Part shown: positions 39,485 through 47,535 of the stretch, piece after piece
Position numbering within the stretch: position 1 is the first letter of the stretch
Layout of the letters: every line of letters starts with the position of its first letter
Source of the DNA: Streptomyces sp. CB00316
GTDB lineage: Bacteria; Actinomycetota; Actinomycetes; Streptomycetales; Streptomycetaceae
DNA length: 50,915 nt
Direction of reading: 5' to 3'
NCBI RefSeq assembly: GCF_001905595.1
Contig: NZ_LIXI01000018.1
Location: 1 to 50,915, forward strand
Program-made: the position numbers and the translations under genes
Notes under the pieces: model-generated
The model's database searches: none
What the model saw: only the letters and a program-made list of their open reading frames with translations
What the model was told of the DNA's origin: nothing

Positions 39485-40604
39485 CCCGCGCGATCGACTC
39501 GGCCGCCCGCTCCAGCAGCGGTCCGGCCTGGGCCATCGAGACGGCCGGGTCCGGTTCCAGCTCGGCCAGGGCGTAGGCGCGCGCGATGCCCGCCCCGCTC
39601 AGGGCCTCCTGCGACAGCGCGAGGCGGCCGCAGACCGCGACGACCTCGATCCCGGCCTGCCGGGCCGCCGCGGCGACCCCCGCCGGGGCCTTGCCGTGCA
39701 GGGTCTGCTCGTCCAGCGAGCCCTCACCGGTGATGACCAGCGTGGCGCGGGCGAGAGCCGGGGCGAAGCCCAGGACGTCGAGCATGACCTCGATGCCGGG
39801 CCTGAAGCGGGCACCGAGGGCGACGAGCGCCCCGTAGCCGATGCCTCCGGCCGCTCCGGCGCCGGGCAGGGCCGCCGTCTCCGGTCCCAGGATCGAGGCG
39901 TAGTGCGCCAGGGCCGCGTCGAGGACCGCGATGTCCTCCTCGCTCGCGCCCTTCTGTCGCCCGTACACCTCGGGGGCGCCCTTGGGCCCGGTCAGCGGGT
40001 TGTCCACGTCGCTGGCCAGGATCAGGTCGACGTCCGCGAGGCGCGGGTCGAGCCCGGAGAGGTCGGCCTCGGCGAGCTCGGCGAGCCCTCCGCCACCGGG
40101 GCCGACGGGCTTGCCGTCCGCGTCCAGGAAGCGGGCCCCGAGCGCGGCGAGCATGCCCGCGCCGCCGTCCGTGGTGGCGCTGCCGCCGACCCCGAACACG
40201 ATGGTCGTCGCCCCCGCGTCGAGGGCGGCCCTCAGCAGCTCGCCCGAGCCGTACGTGGTGGCCGTGAGCGGGGCGAACACCCCGTCGGGCAGGTGCTGGA
40301 GACCCGAGGCCTCGGCCATCTCCACCACGGCGGTGCCTTCGCGGAGCGCGTACGCCGCCGTCACCGGGTCCCCGAGGGGTCCGGTCACCCGCGCCTCGCG
40401 GCGCTCGAACCCGGCGGCCACCGCCGCCGCGACCGTGCCGTCGCCGCCGTCCGCGACGGGCAGGTTCTCCACCCGTACGCCGGGGACGACGCGCCGCAGC
40501 CCGGCCGTCACCCGCTCCGCGACCTCTACGGCCGTGAGCGAGCCCTTGAACTTGTCCGCCGCGACGAGCACGCGGGCGGTCTCCACATCTGCTCCGTCCG
40601 TCAC
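39471..40604 (-). CDS. glxK: Glycerate kinase (GlxK/GarK family)
   Basis: A 377-aa enzyme that phosphorylates glycerate with ATP. The start GTG 40604 follows AAGGGATGCAAG. Landmarks are VLVAADKFKGSLTAVEVAER, PVADGGDGTVAAAVAAGFER, GSGELLRAALDAGATTIVFG, VGGSATTDGGAGMLAALGAR, ASDVDNPLTGPKGAPEVYGR and LVITGEGSLDEQTLHGKAPA. Length fits the family. It could return glyoxylate-derived glycerate to central metabolism, which would complement the glyoxylate made by the ccr operon. That link is inference. It is a single-gene unit ended by the terminator at 39406-39444. Confidence 0.92.
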   Translation of the reverse strand: MTDGADVETARVLVAADKFKGSLTAVEVAERVTAGLRRVVPGVRVENLPVADGGDGTVAAAVAAGFERREARVTGPLGDPVTAAYALREGTAVVEMAEASGLQHLPDGVFAPLTATTYGSGELLRAALDAGATTIVFGVGGSATTDGGAGMLAALGARFLDADGKPVGPGGGGLAELAEADLSGLDPRLADVDLILASDVDNPLTGPKGAPEVYGRQKGASEEDIAVLDAALAHYASILGPETAALPGAGAAGGIGYGALVALGARFRPGIEVMLDVLGFAPALARATLVITGEGSLDEQTLHGKAPAGVAAAARQAGIEVVAVCGRLALSQEALSGAGIARAYALAELEPDPAVSMAQAGPLLERAAESIARDFLS

Positions 40605-40735
40605 CTTGCATCCCTTGCTTTCGAACAGGCAGTCGCGCCGCCCCGACCCTATCCGCACGACCCCTGATCTGCCCATGGCCGTTCGGAACCGCCCGTCCCC
40701 GCCCCTCCCCCCGCTCCCCCACTACGCTGTCCGCC

Positions 40736-41242
40736 GTGACGACTACCGATGCCGACTACGCCACGTACATCGCCGGGCTCCCCAAGGTCCTGGCCGGAGC
40801 CGCGTGCCTCTTCCGCGACGCCGAGGGACGGGTCCTGCTCGTCGAGCCGAACTACCGCAAGGGCTGGGCGCTGCCCGGCGGGACCGTCGAGTCGGAGACG
40901 GGCGAAGGCCCCCGGCAGGGCGCCCGGCGCGAGACGGTGGAGGAGATCGGGCTCGACGTGGCACCGGGGCGGCTGCTCGCCATCGACTGGACGCGGGGAC
41001 CTGGCCGGCCGCCGATCGTGGCGTACCTGTACGACGGCGGGGTGCTCACCCCGGAGCAGTTCGCAGCGATCCGGCTCCAGGAGGAGGAGCTGCTCTCCTG
41101 GAAGCTGGTCGCCCGGGACGAGCTGCCCGTCCACCTGCTCGGGCAGCTGGAGGGGCGGGTGCGGGCGGCCCTGGACGTGCTGGATTCCGGTGCCGGCACG
41201 GTGGAGCTGGAGGACGGGAAGCCGGTCGTGGAGGGGATGTAG
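40736..41242 (+). CDS. Nudix hydrolase
   Basis: A 168-aa protein. The Nudix core is KGWALPGGTVESETGEGPRQ, then GARRETVEEIGLDVAPG, with R-E-x2-E-E-x-G-L clear and the Gly-to-Glu spacing slightly longer than the strict G-x5-E-x7-R-E consensus. LQEEELLSWKLVARDELPVH follows. It should hydrolyse a nucleoside diphosphate linked to another group; the substrate is unknown. Start: GTG 40736 (GTG ACG ACT ACC). It diverges from glycerate kinase with a 131-bp gap. Confidence 0.85.
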   Translation: MTTTDADYATYIAGLPKVLAGAACLFRDAEGRVLLVEPNYRKGWALPGGTVESETGEGPRQGARRETVEEIGLDVAPGRLLAIDWTRGPGRPPIVAYLYDGGVLTPEQFAAIRLQEEELLSWKLVARDELPVHLLGQLEGRVRAALDVLDSGAGTVELEDGKPVVEGM

Positions 41243-41293
41243 AAGGCGTGGAGGCCGCAGCCCCACCGGGGCCCGAGGCTCGGGCAGGAGGCG

Positions 41294-41494
41294 TCAGCCC
41301 TGCTGGGCCTCGGGCTTGATCTCCACGTCCCGCGCCGACTCCTCGCGTTCGGCCACCAGCGCCTCGGTGCGGTGGCCGCGGGCGATGAAGTCGCGCACCA
41401 CGAGTTCCACCGCGTCCTGCGGGCTGCCCACACCCGCGAGGACCATGACTTCGACGACGAGTTCGGCGTCCAGACTGACGCTCACCTTGGCCAT
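41294..41494 (-). CDS. Ribbon-helix-helix protein (VapB-like antitoxin fold)
   Basis: A 66-aa protein from ATG 41494. MAKVSVSLDAELVVEVMVLA gives the beta-strand and first helix of the RHH fold, and VGSPQDAVELVVRDFIARGH the second. The C-terminal tail is acidic. It resembles VapB/DUF2191 antitoxins. No toxin (PIN domain) gene lies next to it; the neighbours are a Nudix gene and a sirtuin stub. It may be an orphan regulator. Confidence 0.7.
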   Translation of the reverse strand: MAKVSVSLDAELVVEVMVLAGVGSPQDAVELVVRDFIARGHRTEALVAEREESARDVEIKPEAQQG

Positions 41495-41558
41495 GACCGG
41501 ACTGTACCCCGGCGAAACGCGTTCGCGGGGGGCGTTTTGGCATCCGTAGGCTCGGCGC

Positions 41559-41819
41559 ATGACCCGCGAACGGCTGGACCCGCGGGTGCTGGCCGACGCG
41601 ATGGCGGTCACCAGGGCGTGCGAGGTCTTCGTGGCGGTGGGCTCGACGCTCCAGGTGCAGCCCGCCGCCTCGCTCGCCGGGATCGCGGCCGAGCACGGGG
41701 CGCGGCTGATCGTGGTGAACGCGGAGCCGACCCCGTACGACGCACTCGCGGACGAGGTCGTCCGGGAACCGATCGGTACGGCACTGCCGAAGCCGCTGGC
41801 GGATCTGGCCGCGGGCTGA
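41559..41819 (+). pseudogene. C-terminal stub of a Sir2-family NAD-dependent deacylase
   Basis: An 86-codon frame reading ACEVFVAVGSTLQVQPAASL, AGIAAEHGARLIVVNAEPTP, YDALADEVVREPIGTALPKP, the last third of a sirtuin Rossmann fold (normally about 240 aa). The NAD-binding GAGxS start, the catalytic His and the zinc cysteines are all missing. An ATG at 41559 keeps a small frame open, so a peptide may be made, but it could not be an active deacylase. From memory, S. coelicolor has a full sirtuin (SCO6464, CobB2) in the same neighbourhood, so this may be its remnant. Confidence 0.75.
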
Positions 41820-41837
41820 GCCGGCCCACCTGAGTCC

Positions 41838-42242
41838 TCAGCCGTCCAGCCCCGCCCGGACCCGGCGCGAGGGCTGGAACACGTAAAGGTCGAGGATGTC
41901 GGGGGCGTCCGCGAGTCCCGGGCCGCCGGCCGTCGCCCAGGTGATGACGTCCTGCTCCGCGTGCTCGTCGTTGACCAGGCCCAGCCAGACCGGACGGCCC
42001 CCGGCGCGGCGGCCGTCCGCGGAGGGCTGGACGACGATCACGTTGCCCTGCTCGCAGGCGTCCAGGCACTCCACGGCCCGCACGGTGGCGGCGCCCTCCA
42101 GGCCGGCGCGGAGCCGGGCCAGCTGGGCGGCGTGGTCGACGCCCGGGATCTTCTGGGTGCCGCAGCAGCAGCCCCGGCAGACGCTCACGGTGGGCCGGGG
42201 GACGTTCCGGGCGGGCACGTCCTTGCGGGGGCGGCGGCTCAT
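41838..42242 (-). CDS. Thioredoxin-like 2Fe-2S ferredoxin-type protein
   Basis: A 134-aa protein from ATG 42242. Cysteines sit in VSVCRGCCCGTQKIPGVDHA and VECLDACEQGNVIVVQPSAD, with the C-x4-7-C plus C-x3-C spacing of thioredoxin-like [2Fe-2S] proteins ((2Fe-2S) ferredoxin domain, as in NuoE-like folds). The C-terminal part (VWLGLVNDEHAEQDVITWAT) fits an extra helix. Members are linked to cobalamin synthesis or redox carriage, but no partner is adjacent. Confidence 0.75.
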   Translation of the reverse strand: MSRRPRKDVPARNVPRPTVSVCRGCCCGTQKIPGVDHAAQLARLRAGLEGAATVRAVECLDACEQGNVIVVQPSADGRRAGGRPVWLGLVNDEHAEQDVITWATAGGPGLADAPDILDLYVFQPSRRVRAGLDG

Positions 42243-42413
42243 GCGGGCACTTCCGGTCGGCGGGAGGGGGAAGAGGGAAGACGAGCGTGGCGACCACCGC
42301 TTGGCAGCGGAGGCCACGCGTGATCACCGCGACTCTACCGAGGCTCCCCCGCTTCGAGCACCCGTACCTCCGGCCGACCCGGTGGGGTAATGTTGATGGC
42401 TGCGAAGGGGAGT

Positions 42414-42512
42414 AGCCCCGCGAACCGGTCGTCGACACACTGGAGCCCTCGGGTTCCCGGTGGCCGGGCCCGTGAGACCTGGACAGGGTTTCTCACGGGC
42501 GGGCGAGACCTT
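42414..42512 (+). ncRNA. yybP-ykoY manganese riboswitch
   Basis: The sequence has the family's conserved ends: AAGGGGAGTAGCCCCG at 42415 onward, a GC-rich helix (GCCCTCGGG ... CCCGGTGGCCGGG), TGAGACCT in the middle and GGCGAGACCTTCGG at the 3' end (to about 42512). It lies about 125 bp upstream of a TMEM165/GDT1-type manganese exporter gene, its classic partner. Mn2+ binding should raise expression of the exporter. Ends are approximate. Confidence 0.85.
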
Positions 42513-42638
42513 CGGTTCTGTATGACACGTCCACGCCCTGTGGGCGCTGCCGTCATGCCGGGCCGAGTGGTCCTCCGAACAGCCCGAGCGGCGCTTCGCG
42601 AAGATCCGGGGCCCGGCTCGCACAGAAAGCCACCCGGA

Positions 42639-43223
42639 ATGCACCTCGACCCTCTGGCGATCATCACCGCCTTCGGGCTGATCTTCCTCGCGGAGCTCCC
42701 CGACAAGACGATGTTCGCGTCGCTGGCCATGGGCACGCGGATGCGCCCGCTCTACGTGTGGTTCGGCACGTCGTCCGCGTTCATCGTGCATGTCGCCATC
42801 GCCGTGGGCGCGGGCAGCCTGATCGGGCTGCTGCCCGACTGGACCGTCAAGCTCGTCTCGGCCACGCTCTTCGCGTTCGGCGCGTTCATCCTGCTGCGCG
42901 GCAGCGGCGGTGACGACGATGACGACGCCGAGGTGAAGACCGTGACCGGCTTCTGGCCGGTCTACTCGACCGCGTTCATGGCGGTCTTCATCAGCGAGTG
43001 GGGCGACCTGACCCAGATCACCACCGCCAACCTGGCCGCGAGCAACGGGGCCTGGTCCACCGCGATCGGGTCGGCCGCCGCCCTGATGTCCGTCTCGGCC
43101 CTGGCGCTGCTCGCGGGGAAGTTCATCGCGAAGCGCGTACCGCTGAAGACCGTGCAGCGCATCGGCGGGATCTGCATGTTGGGCCTGGCGATCTGGACGG
43201 GCGTGGAGATCTTCACCGGCTGA
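42639..43223 (+). CDS. mneA: TMEM165/GDT1 (UPF0016) family Mn2+ exporter
   Basis: A 194-aa membrane protein with six predicted helices in two homologous halves. The two signature motifs are LAELPDKTMFASLAMGTR (E-x-P-D-K-T) and FISEWGDLTQITTANLAA (E-x-G-D-x-T). An acidic loop GGDDDDDAEVK lies between them. The family exports manganese or calcium in exchange for protons. ATG 42639 lacks a strong SD sequence (ACCCGGA). The upstream yybP-ykoY riboswitch strongly supports manganese as substrate. Confidence 0.88.
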   Translation: MHLDPLAIITAFGLIFLAELPDKTMFASLAMGTRMRPLYVWFGTSSAFIVHVAIAVGAGSLIGLLPDWTVKLVSATLFAFGAFILLRGSGGDDDDDAEVKTVTGFWPVYSTAFMAVFISEWGDLTQITTANLAASNGAWSTAIGSAAALMSVSALALLAGKFIAKRVPLKTVQRIGGICMLGLAIWTGVEIFTG

Positions 43224-43238
43224 CGGCGGTGACGCTTA

Positions 43239-43266
43239 GGGGGCGTGCCGGTGCCGGTACGCCCCC
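43239..43266. terminator. Bidirectional hairpin between mneA and ogt
   Basis: GGGGGCGT (43239-43246) pairs with ACGCCCCC (43259-43266), extended inward by CCGG/CCGG across one mismatch. It lies between convergent genes. Confidence 0.55.
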
Positions 43267-43277
43267 CGGGAGCCCGC

Positions 43278-43784
43278 TCAGAACAGTGCCTGTACCCCGT
43301 CCCGTCCGCCACCGCTCTCGAAGGCGAGCAGCCGCTGCTTGCGGTCCAGGCCGCCGCCGTATCCGGTGAGGCCGCCCGAGGCTCCGATGACCCGGTGGCA
43401 CGGCACGATGATGCCGACCGGGTTCCTGCCGTTGGCCAGGCCGACCGCCCTCGAAGCGCCCGGCTTGCCGAGCTCCTCGGCCAGTTCGCCGTACGTACGC
43501 GTCTCGCCGTAAGGGATCTTGCTCAGCTCCGCCCAGACGCTCCGCTGGAACGGGGTGCCGTGCAGGTGGAGCGGGAGGTCGAAGGTGGTGAGCTCCCCGG
43601 CGAAGTACGCCGTGAGCTGTCGGATCACCTCGGGGAAGGGTTCCGGGTCCGGGACCCCGAAGGTCTCCTCGGGTGGGCGGTGGCGCTGGTCGGTCATGTA
43701 GAGGGCGGAGAGGATGCCGTCGGTGGCGACCAGCGTCAGCGGGCCGTAGGGGCTGTCGACGACCGTGTGCTGCTTGGCGTGCAT
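43278..43784 (-). CDS. ogt: Methylated-DNA-protein cysteine methyltransferase
   Basis: A 168-aa protein that repairs O6-methylguanine by a suicidal transfer to Cys129 in the I-I-V-P-C-H-R-V motif. The DNA-binding HTH lies in YGETRTYGELAEELGKPGAS then RAVGLANGRNPVG. The N-terminal domain (VVDSPYGPLTLVATDGILSA) is the usual degenerate ribonuclease-H-like half. ATG 43784 has GGAAG upstream. It starts 14 bp after the ada-alkA stop, forming an alkylation-repair operon. Confidence 0.92.
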   Translation of the reverse strand: MHAKQHTVVDSPYGPLTLVATDGILSALYMTDQRHRPPEETFGVPDPEPFPEVIRQLTAYFAGELTTFDLPLHLHGTPFQRSVWAELSKIPYGETRTYGELAEELGKPGASRAVGLANGRNPVGIIVPCHRVIGASGGLTGYGGGLDRKQRLLAFESGGGRDGVQALF

Positions 43785-43798
43785 GGAAACTTCCTCCG

Positions 43799-45271
43799 TC
43801 AGGTGGGCAGGTGGTTGATGGGGTGGTCGTCCACGGTCCAGAGGTACTGGACGGCGTACGCGCGCCAGGGGCGCCAGTCGGCGGCCCTGGCGGTGAGGGC
43901 GGCGGGGGTGGCCGGGAGGCCGAGTCGCTCGGCCGCCCGGCGGATGCCGAGGTCGGTGGGGAGGAAGGCGTCGGGGTCGCCGAGGGCCCGCATGGCGATG
44001 ACCTCGACCGTCCAGGGGCCGAAGCCGGGGAGTGCGGAGAGTTCGGCGCGGGCCCGCTGCCAGTCGGTGTCGGTGCCCAGGCGGAGCGTGCCGTCGGCGA
44101 GGGCGGCGACCAGGGTGGTGAGCGTGGTGCGGCGGGTCCGGGGCAGGGCCAGCGACTCCGGGTCGAGCTCCGCCAGGGCCTGGGAGGTCGGGAAGAGGTG
44201 GGTGAGCCCGCCCTCGGGGTCGTCGACGGGCACGCCGTGCGCGGTGACCAGGCGGGCCGCGTGGGTGCGGGCGGCGGCGGTGGAGACCTGCTGGCCGAGG
44301 ACCGCGCGGACGGCGAACTCGGCGCCGTTGACCGTACGCGGCACCCGGCGGCCGGGCCCGGCGTGGACCAGCGGGGTGAGCAGCGGGTCGGTGCGCAGCC
44401 GGTCGTCGACGGCGACCGGGTCCGCGTCCAGGTCCAGGAGCCAGCGGCACCGGCTGATGGCCTGGGTGAGGTCGCGGGGGTCGGTGAGGGAGAGCCGGCA
44501 GGCGATGTGGCCGGGCTGCGGGGTGAGGGCGACGATGCCATGGCCGTACGGGAGGGTCAGCGTGCGGCGGTAGGCGCCGTCCCGCCATTCCTCGATGCCG
44601 GGGACTGCGGTGGCGGCGAGGTGGCCGAAGAGGTTGCTGGGGTTGAGCGGGGCCCGGTAGGGGAGGCGGAGCGCGATCACGCCGGGGGTGGCGGGAGCGA
44701 GGGGGCCGCGGGCCGCGCGGGTGCGCAGTTCGCCAGGGGCCAGGGCGAAGACCTCGCGGACGGTCTCGTTGAAGGTGCGGACGGAGGAGAACCCGGCGGC
44801 GAACGCCACCTCCGCCAGGGGCAGGGTGGTGGTCTCGATGAGGAGGCGGGCGGTCTGGGCCCGCTGGGCGCGGGCCAGGGCCAGCGGTCCGGCGCCGAGC
44901 TCGGCGAGGAGCTGGCGTTCGATCTGGCGGGCGGAGTAGCCGAGCCGGGCGGCGAGGCCGGGGATGCCCTCGCGGTCGACGACGCCGTCCCGGATGAGCC
45001 GCATGGCGCGGGCCACGGAGTCGGCGCGGACGTTCCACTCGGGGGAACCGGGGCTGGTGTCGGGGCGGCACCGTTTGCAGGCCCGGAACCCGGCCTGCTG
45101 GCAGGCGGCGGCGCTCGGGTAGAAGGTCATGTTGCGGACCTTGGGTGGTACGACGGGGCAGCTGGGGCGGCAGTAGATCCGGGTGGTGAGGACCGCGGTG
45201 AAGAACCAGCCGTCGAAGCGGGCGTCCTTGGACTGGACGGCCCGCACGCAGCGCTCGGTGTCGGTGTGCAT
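43799..45271 (-). CDS. alkA: AdaA-AlkA fusion: methyl-phosphotriester sensor, AraC HTH and 3-methyladenine glycosylase
   Basis: A 490-aa protein in three parts. Residues 1-75 are the Ada zinc domain with Cys34, Cys38, Cys65 and Cys68 (YCRPSCPVVPPKVRNM, ACKRCRPD); one Cys takes methyl from phosphotriesters and switches on DNA binding. Residues ~80-185 are an AraC-type HTH (GIPGLAARLGYSARQIERQL, VAFAAGFSSVRTFNETVREV). Residues ~195-490 are the AlkA glycosylase, with the HhH GFGPWTVEVIAMRALGDPD and the catalytic Asp in FLPTDLGIRRA. It presumably regulates itself and ogt. Fused AdaA-AlkA proteins are known in actinobacteria. Confidence 0.93.
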   Translation of the reverse strand: MHTDTERCVRAVQSKDARFDGWFFTAVLTTRIYCRPSCPVVPPKVRNMTFYPSAAACQQAGFRACKRCRPDTSPGSPEWNVRADSVARAMRLIRDGVVDREGIPGLAARLGYSARQIERQLLAELGAGPLALARAQRAQTARLLIETTTLPLAEVAFAAGFSSVRTFNETVREVFALAPGELRTRAARGPLAPATPGVIALRLPYRAPLNPSNLFGHLAATAVPGIEEWRDGAYRRTLTLPYGHGIVALTPQPGHIACRLSLTDPRDLTQAISRCRWLLDLDADPVAVDDRLRTDPLLTPLVHAGPGRRVPRTVNGAEFAVRAVLGQQVSTAAARTHAARLVTAHGVPVDDPEGGLTHLFPTSQALAELDPESLALPRTRRTTLTTLVAALADGTLRLGTDTDWQRARAELSALPGFGPWTVEVIAMRALGDPDAFLPTDLGIRRAAERLGLPATPAALTARAADWRPWRAYAVQYLWTVDDHPINHLPT

Positions 45272-45347
45272 GGTTCCAAGAATGGGTCACCGGTCAGGGG
45301 CCTGGCTGGCGGAAATCCGACACGCACCTCGCCCCTCCCGCCGGGAC

Positions 45348-45884
45348 TCAGCCGCGCATCGCGAGGACTTCCTCGAACTCCACGTAGGCGTGCGCGTCGA
45401 AGAGCACGAACCGTACCTCCTCGACCGGGGCCACGGTCTCCGCGAGCACCGTGCGCACGGCGATCCGCGCGCCGTCGTCCATCGGCCAGCCGTAGATACC
45501 CGTCGAGATCGCCGGGAACGCGACGGTCCTGGCGCCCAACTCGGCGGCCAGATGCAGGGATTCGCGGTAGCACGAGGCGAGCAGTGCGGAGCGGTCCTGG
45601 GCTCCGGAGAAGACCGGCCCGACCGTGTGGACCACCCAGCGGGCGGCCAGGCGTCCGGCGGTGGTGGCGACGGCGCGGCCGGTGGCCAGGCCCTTGCCGT
45701 ACTGCGAGGCGCGCAGCTCCCGGCAGGCGGCGAGGATCTCGGGGCCGCCGCGCCGGTGGATGGCCCCGTCGACCCCGCCGCCGCCGAGGAGCGAGGAGTT
45801 CGCGGCGTTGACGATGACGTCGACGGACTGGTCGGTGATGTCACCGCGGACCAGGCGGACCGCGGGGGTGACGGAGGTGCTCAT
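45348..45884 (-). CDS. Macrodomain protein, probable O-acetyl-ADP-ribose deacetylase
   Basis: A 178-aa macrodomain (MacroD/YmdB type). The ADP-ribose site is seen in DVIVNAANSSLLGGGGVDGA (catalytic Asn and Asp region), IHRRGGPEILAACRELR, and VAFPAISTGIYGWPMDDGAR (phosphate loop). These enzymes remove acetyl or ADP-ribosyl groups, including the O-acetyl-ADP-ribose made by sirtuins. A sirtuin stub lies 3.5 kb away, but the genes are not linked in an operon. ATG 45884. Confidence 0.9.
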   Translation of the reverse strand: MSTSVTPAVRLVRGDITDQSVDVIVNAANSSLLGGGGVDGAIHRRGGPEILAACRELRASQYGKGLATGRAVATTAGRLAARWVVHTVGPVFSGAQDRSALLASCYRESLHLAAELGARTVAFPAISTGIYGWPMDDGARIAVRTVLAETVAPVEEVRFVLFDAHAYVEFEEVLAMRG

Positions 45885-45929
45885 GCGGACATCATGCCGC
45901 GCTCCGCACGCCCGCGCCGCCCGCTCTCG

Positions 45930-45966
45930 CCGACCGGGCCCGCGGGACGGCGCCGGGCCCGGTCGG
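45930..45966 (-). terminator. 12-bp terminator hairpin after the FAD oxidoreductase gene
   Basis: CCGACCGGGCCC (45930-45941) pairs perfectly with GGGCCCGGTCGG (45955-45966), 56 bp past the minus-strand stop at 46023. Confidence 0.65.
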
Positions 45967-46022
45967 CGGTGCGGCGCAGCGGCGTTGGGATCCGGCCTCC
46001 CGTAACTGGCTCGGCGGCTGAG

Positions 46023-47438
46023 TCAGGCGGCGCGCAGCTGTCGCCATACGGCCTTGGCGGCGTGGTGGCCGGACATGCCGTGCACACCGGGTCCGGGCGG
46101 GGCGGCCGAGGAGCAGAGGAAGACCGCCGGGTGCGCGGTCGCGTAGGGGACGCGGGCGAGTTTGGGGCGGATCAGGGTCTGGAGGCCGGAGAAGGCTCCG
46201 CAGGCGATGTCGCCGCCGACGTAGTTGGCGTTGCGCTCGGCCAGTTGGGGCGGTCCGGAGACGGCGCGGGCGAGGACCAGGTCGCGGAACCCGGGGGCGA
46301 AGCGCTCCAGTTGGCGTTCGATGACCTCGGTGGCGTCGCCCTCCCAGCCGGCCGGGACGTGCCCGTACACCCAGAAGACGTGGTGTCCTTCGGGGGCGCG
46401 GGTCGGGTCGGTGAGGCTCGGCTGGGCGGTGATGAGGAAGGGGACGGAGGGGTCGCGGCCCTCGACGGCGGCCTTCAGCGCGGTGTCGATGGTGCGGGCG
46501 TCGGGGCCGATGTGGACGGTGCCGGCGCGGCGGGCGGCCTCGGCGGTCCAGGGGACGGGGCCGGAGAGCGCGTAGTCGATCTTGAAGGCAGAGGCGCCGT
46601 AGCGGTAGTGGCTGTAGGCGGAGCCGAGGCCGGCGATGCGGGCGAGCGCGGAGGGTGAGGTGTCGAAGATGTAGGCGCGGGCGGGCGGGAGTTCGTCAAG
46701 CCGCTTGACCTCGCTGCCGGTGCGGATGGCGCCGCCCTGTTCCCGGAGGTAGGAGGCGAGGGCGTCCGCGATGGCCTGCGAGCCGCCGCGCGGCACCGGC
46801 CAGCCGTTCTCGTGGGCGGCGAGCGCGAAGACGAGGGCGATCGCCGAGGTGGCGAAGCCGCTGGTGGGAGCTATGGCGTGGGCGGCGAGCCCGGCGAAGA
46901 GGCCGCGGGCCTTCTCGCCCTGGAAGCGCCGGGAGACCCAGGTGGCGGGCTGGAGGCCGAGCAGGCCGAAGCGGGCCAGCCGGTAGGGGTCGCGGGGCAG
47001 GCCGTCCCAGGGGGTGCGCAGGAAGTCGGCGGCCAGGGTGTCCCAGCGGCCGACGAAGGGGGCGACGAGGCGGCGGTAGGCGCCCGCGTCGGCGGGGCCC
47101 AGCGTCATCGCGCTCTCGCCGACGGAGCGGGTGAGCGCGGCGGCGGTGCCGTCCGGGAAGGGGTGGGCGAGGTCGACCTCGGGGTGCAGCCACTCAAGGC
47201 CGTGCCGGGCCAGGGGCATCGCCCGGAACGCGGGCGAGCCGATGCCGAGCGGGTGCACGGCGGAGCAGGGGTCGTGCCGGAACCCCGGCAGCGTCAGCTC
47301 CTCGGTACGGGCGCCTCCGCCGACGGTGTCGTGCGCCTCGTGGACCTCCACGGCGAAGCCCCTGCGGGCCAGTTCGGCGGCGGCGGTCAGCCCGTTGGGC
47401 CCGGCCCCCACGACGACCGCATCGAGCATCGACGGCAC
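46023..47438 (-). CDS. FAD-dependent oxidoreductase (phytoene-desaturase-like)
   Basis: A 471-aa flavoprotein. The dinucleotide fold opens the protein: DAVVVGAGPNGLTAAAELAR then FAVEVHEAHDTVGGGARTEE. Conserved FAD-contact and C-terminal stretches are RGGSQAIADALASYLREQGG, YIFDTSPSALARIAGL and VFLCSSAAPPGPGVHGMSGH. The fold is shared by carotenoid desaturases, retinol saturase and related enzymes; no carotenoid genes are nearby, so the substrate is unknown. GTG 47438 has AAGGAG 7 nt upstream; ATG 47429 is possible. Confidence 0.85.
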   Translation of the reverse strand: MPSMLDAVVVGAGPNGLTAAAELARRGFAVEVHEAHDTVGGGARTEELTLPGFRHDPCSAVHPLGIGSPAFRAMPLARHGLEWLHPEVDLAHPFPDGTAAALTRSVGESAMTLGPADAGAYRRLVAPFVGRWDTLAADFLRTPWDGLPRDPYRLARFGLLGLQPATWVSRRFQGEKARGLFAGLAAHAIAPTSGFATSAIALVFALAAHENGWPVPRGGSQAIADALASYLREQGGAIRTGSEVKRLDELPPARAYIFDTSPSALARIAGLGSAYSHYRYGASAFKIDYALSGPVPWTAEAARRAGTVHIGPDARTIDTALKAAVEGRDPSVPFLITAQPSLTDPTRAPEGHHVFWVYGHVPAGWEGDATEVIERQLERFAPGFRDLVLARAVSGPPQLAERNANYVGGDIACGAFSGLQTLIRPKLARVPYATAHPAVFLCSSAAPPGPGVHGMSGHHAAKAVWRQLRAA

Positions 47439-47510
47439 CTTGGGACTCCTTCGTCGGCCGGCAGGCGGACCCCCAGGGTATTCGGGCGCACCGACAGCGT
47501 GGACGCGGGG

Positions 47511-47532
47511 ACCCCGGGGCCCGGCCCGGGGT
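47511..47532 (-). terminator. Terminator-like hairpin after the inositol-monophosphatase-like gene
   Basis: ACCCCGGG (47511-47518) pairs with CCCGGGGT (47525-47532) over six bases, directly after the stop at 47536. Confidence 0.5.
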
Positions 47533-47535
47533 GGG

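Noticed and set aside
41294..41494. Toxin-antitoxin pair
   Set aside because: The small RHH protein resembles an antitoxin, but no PIN-domain or other toxin-like gene is adjacent on either side.
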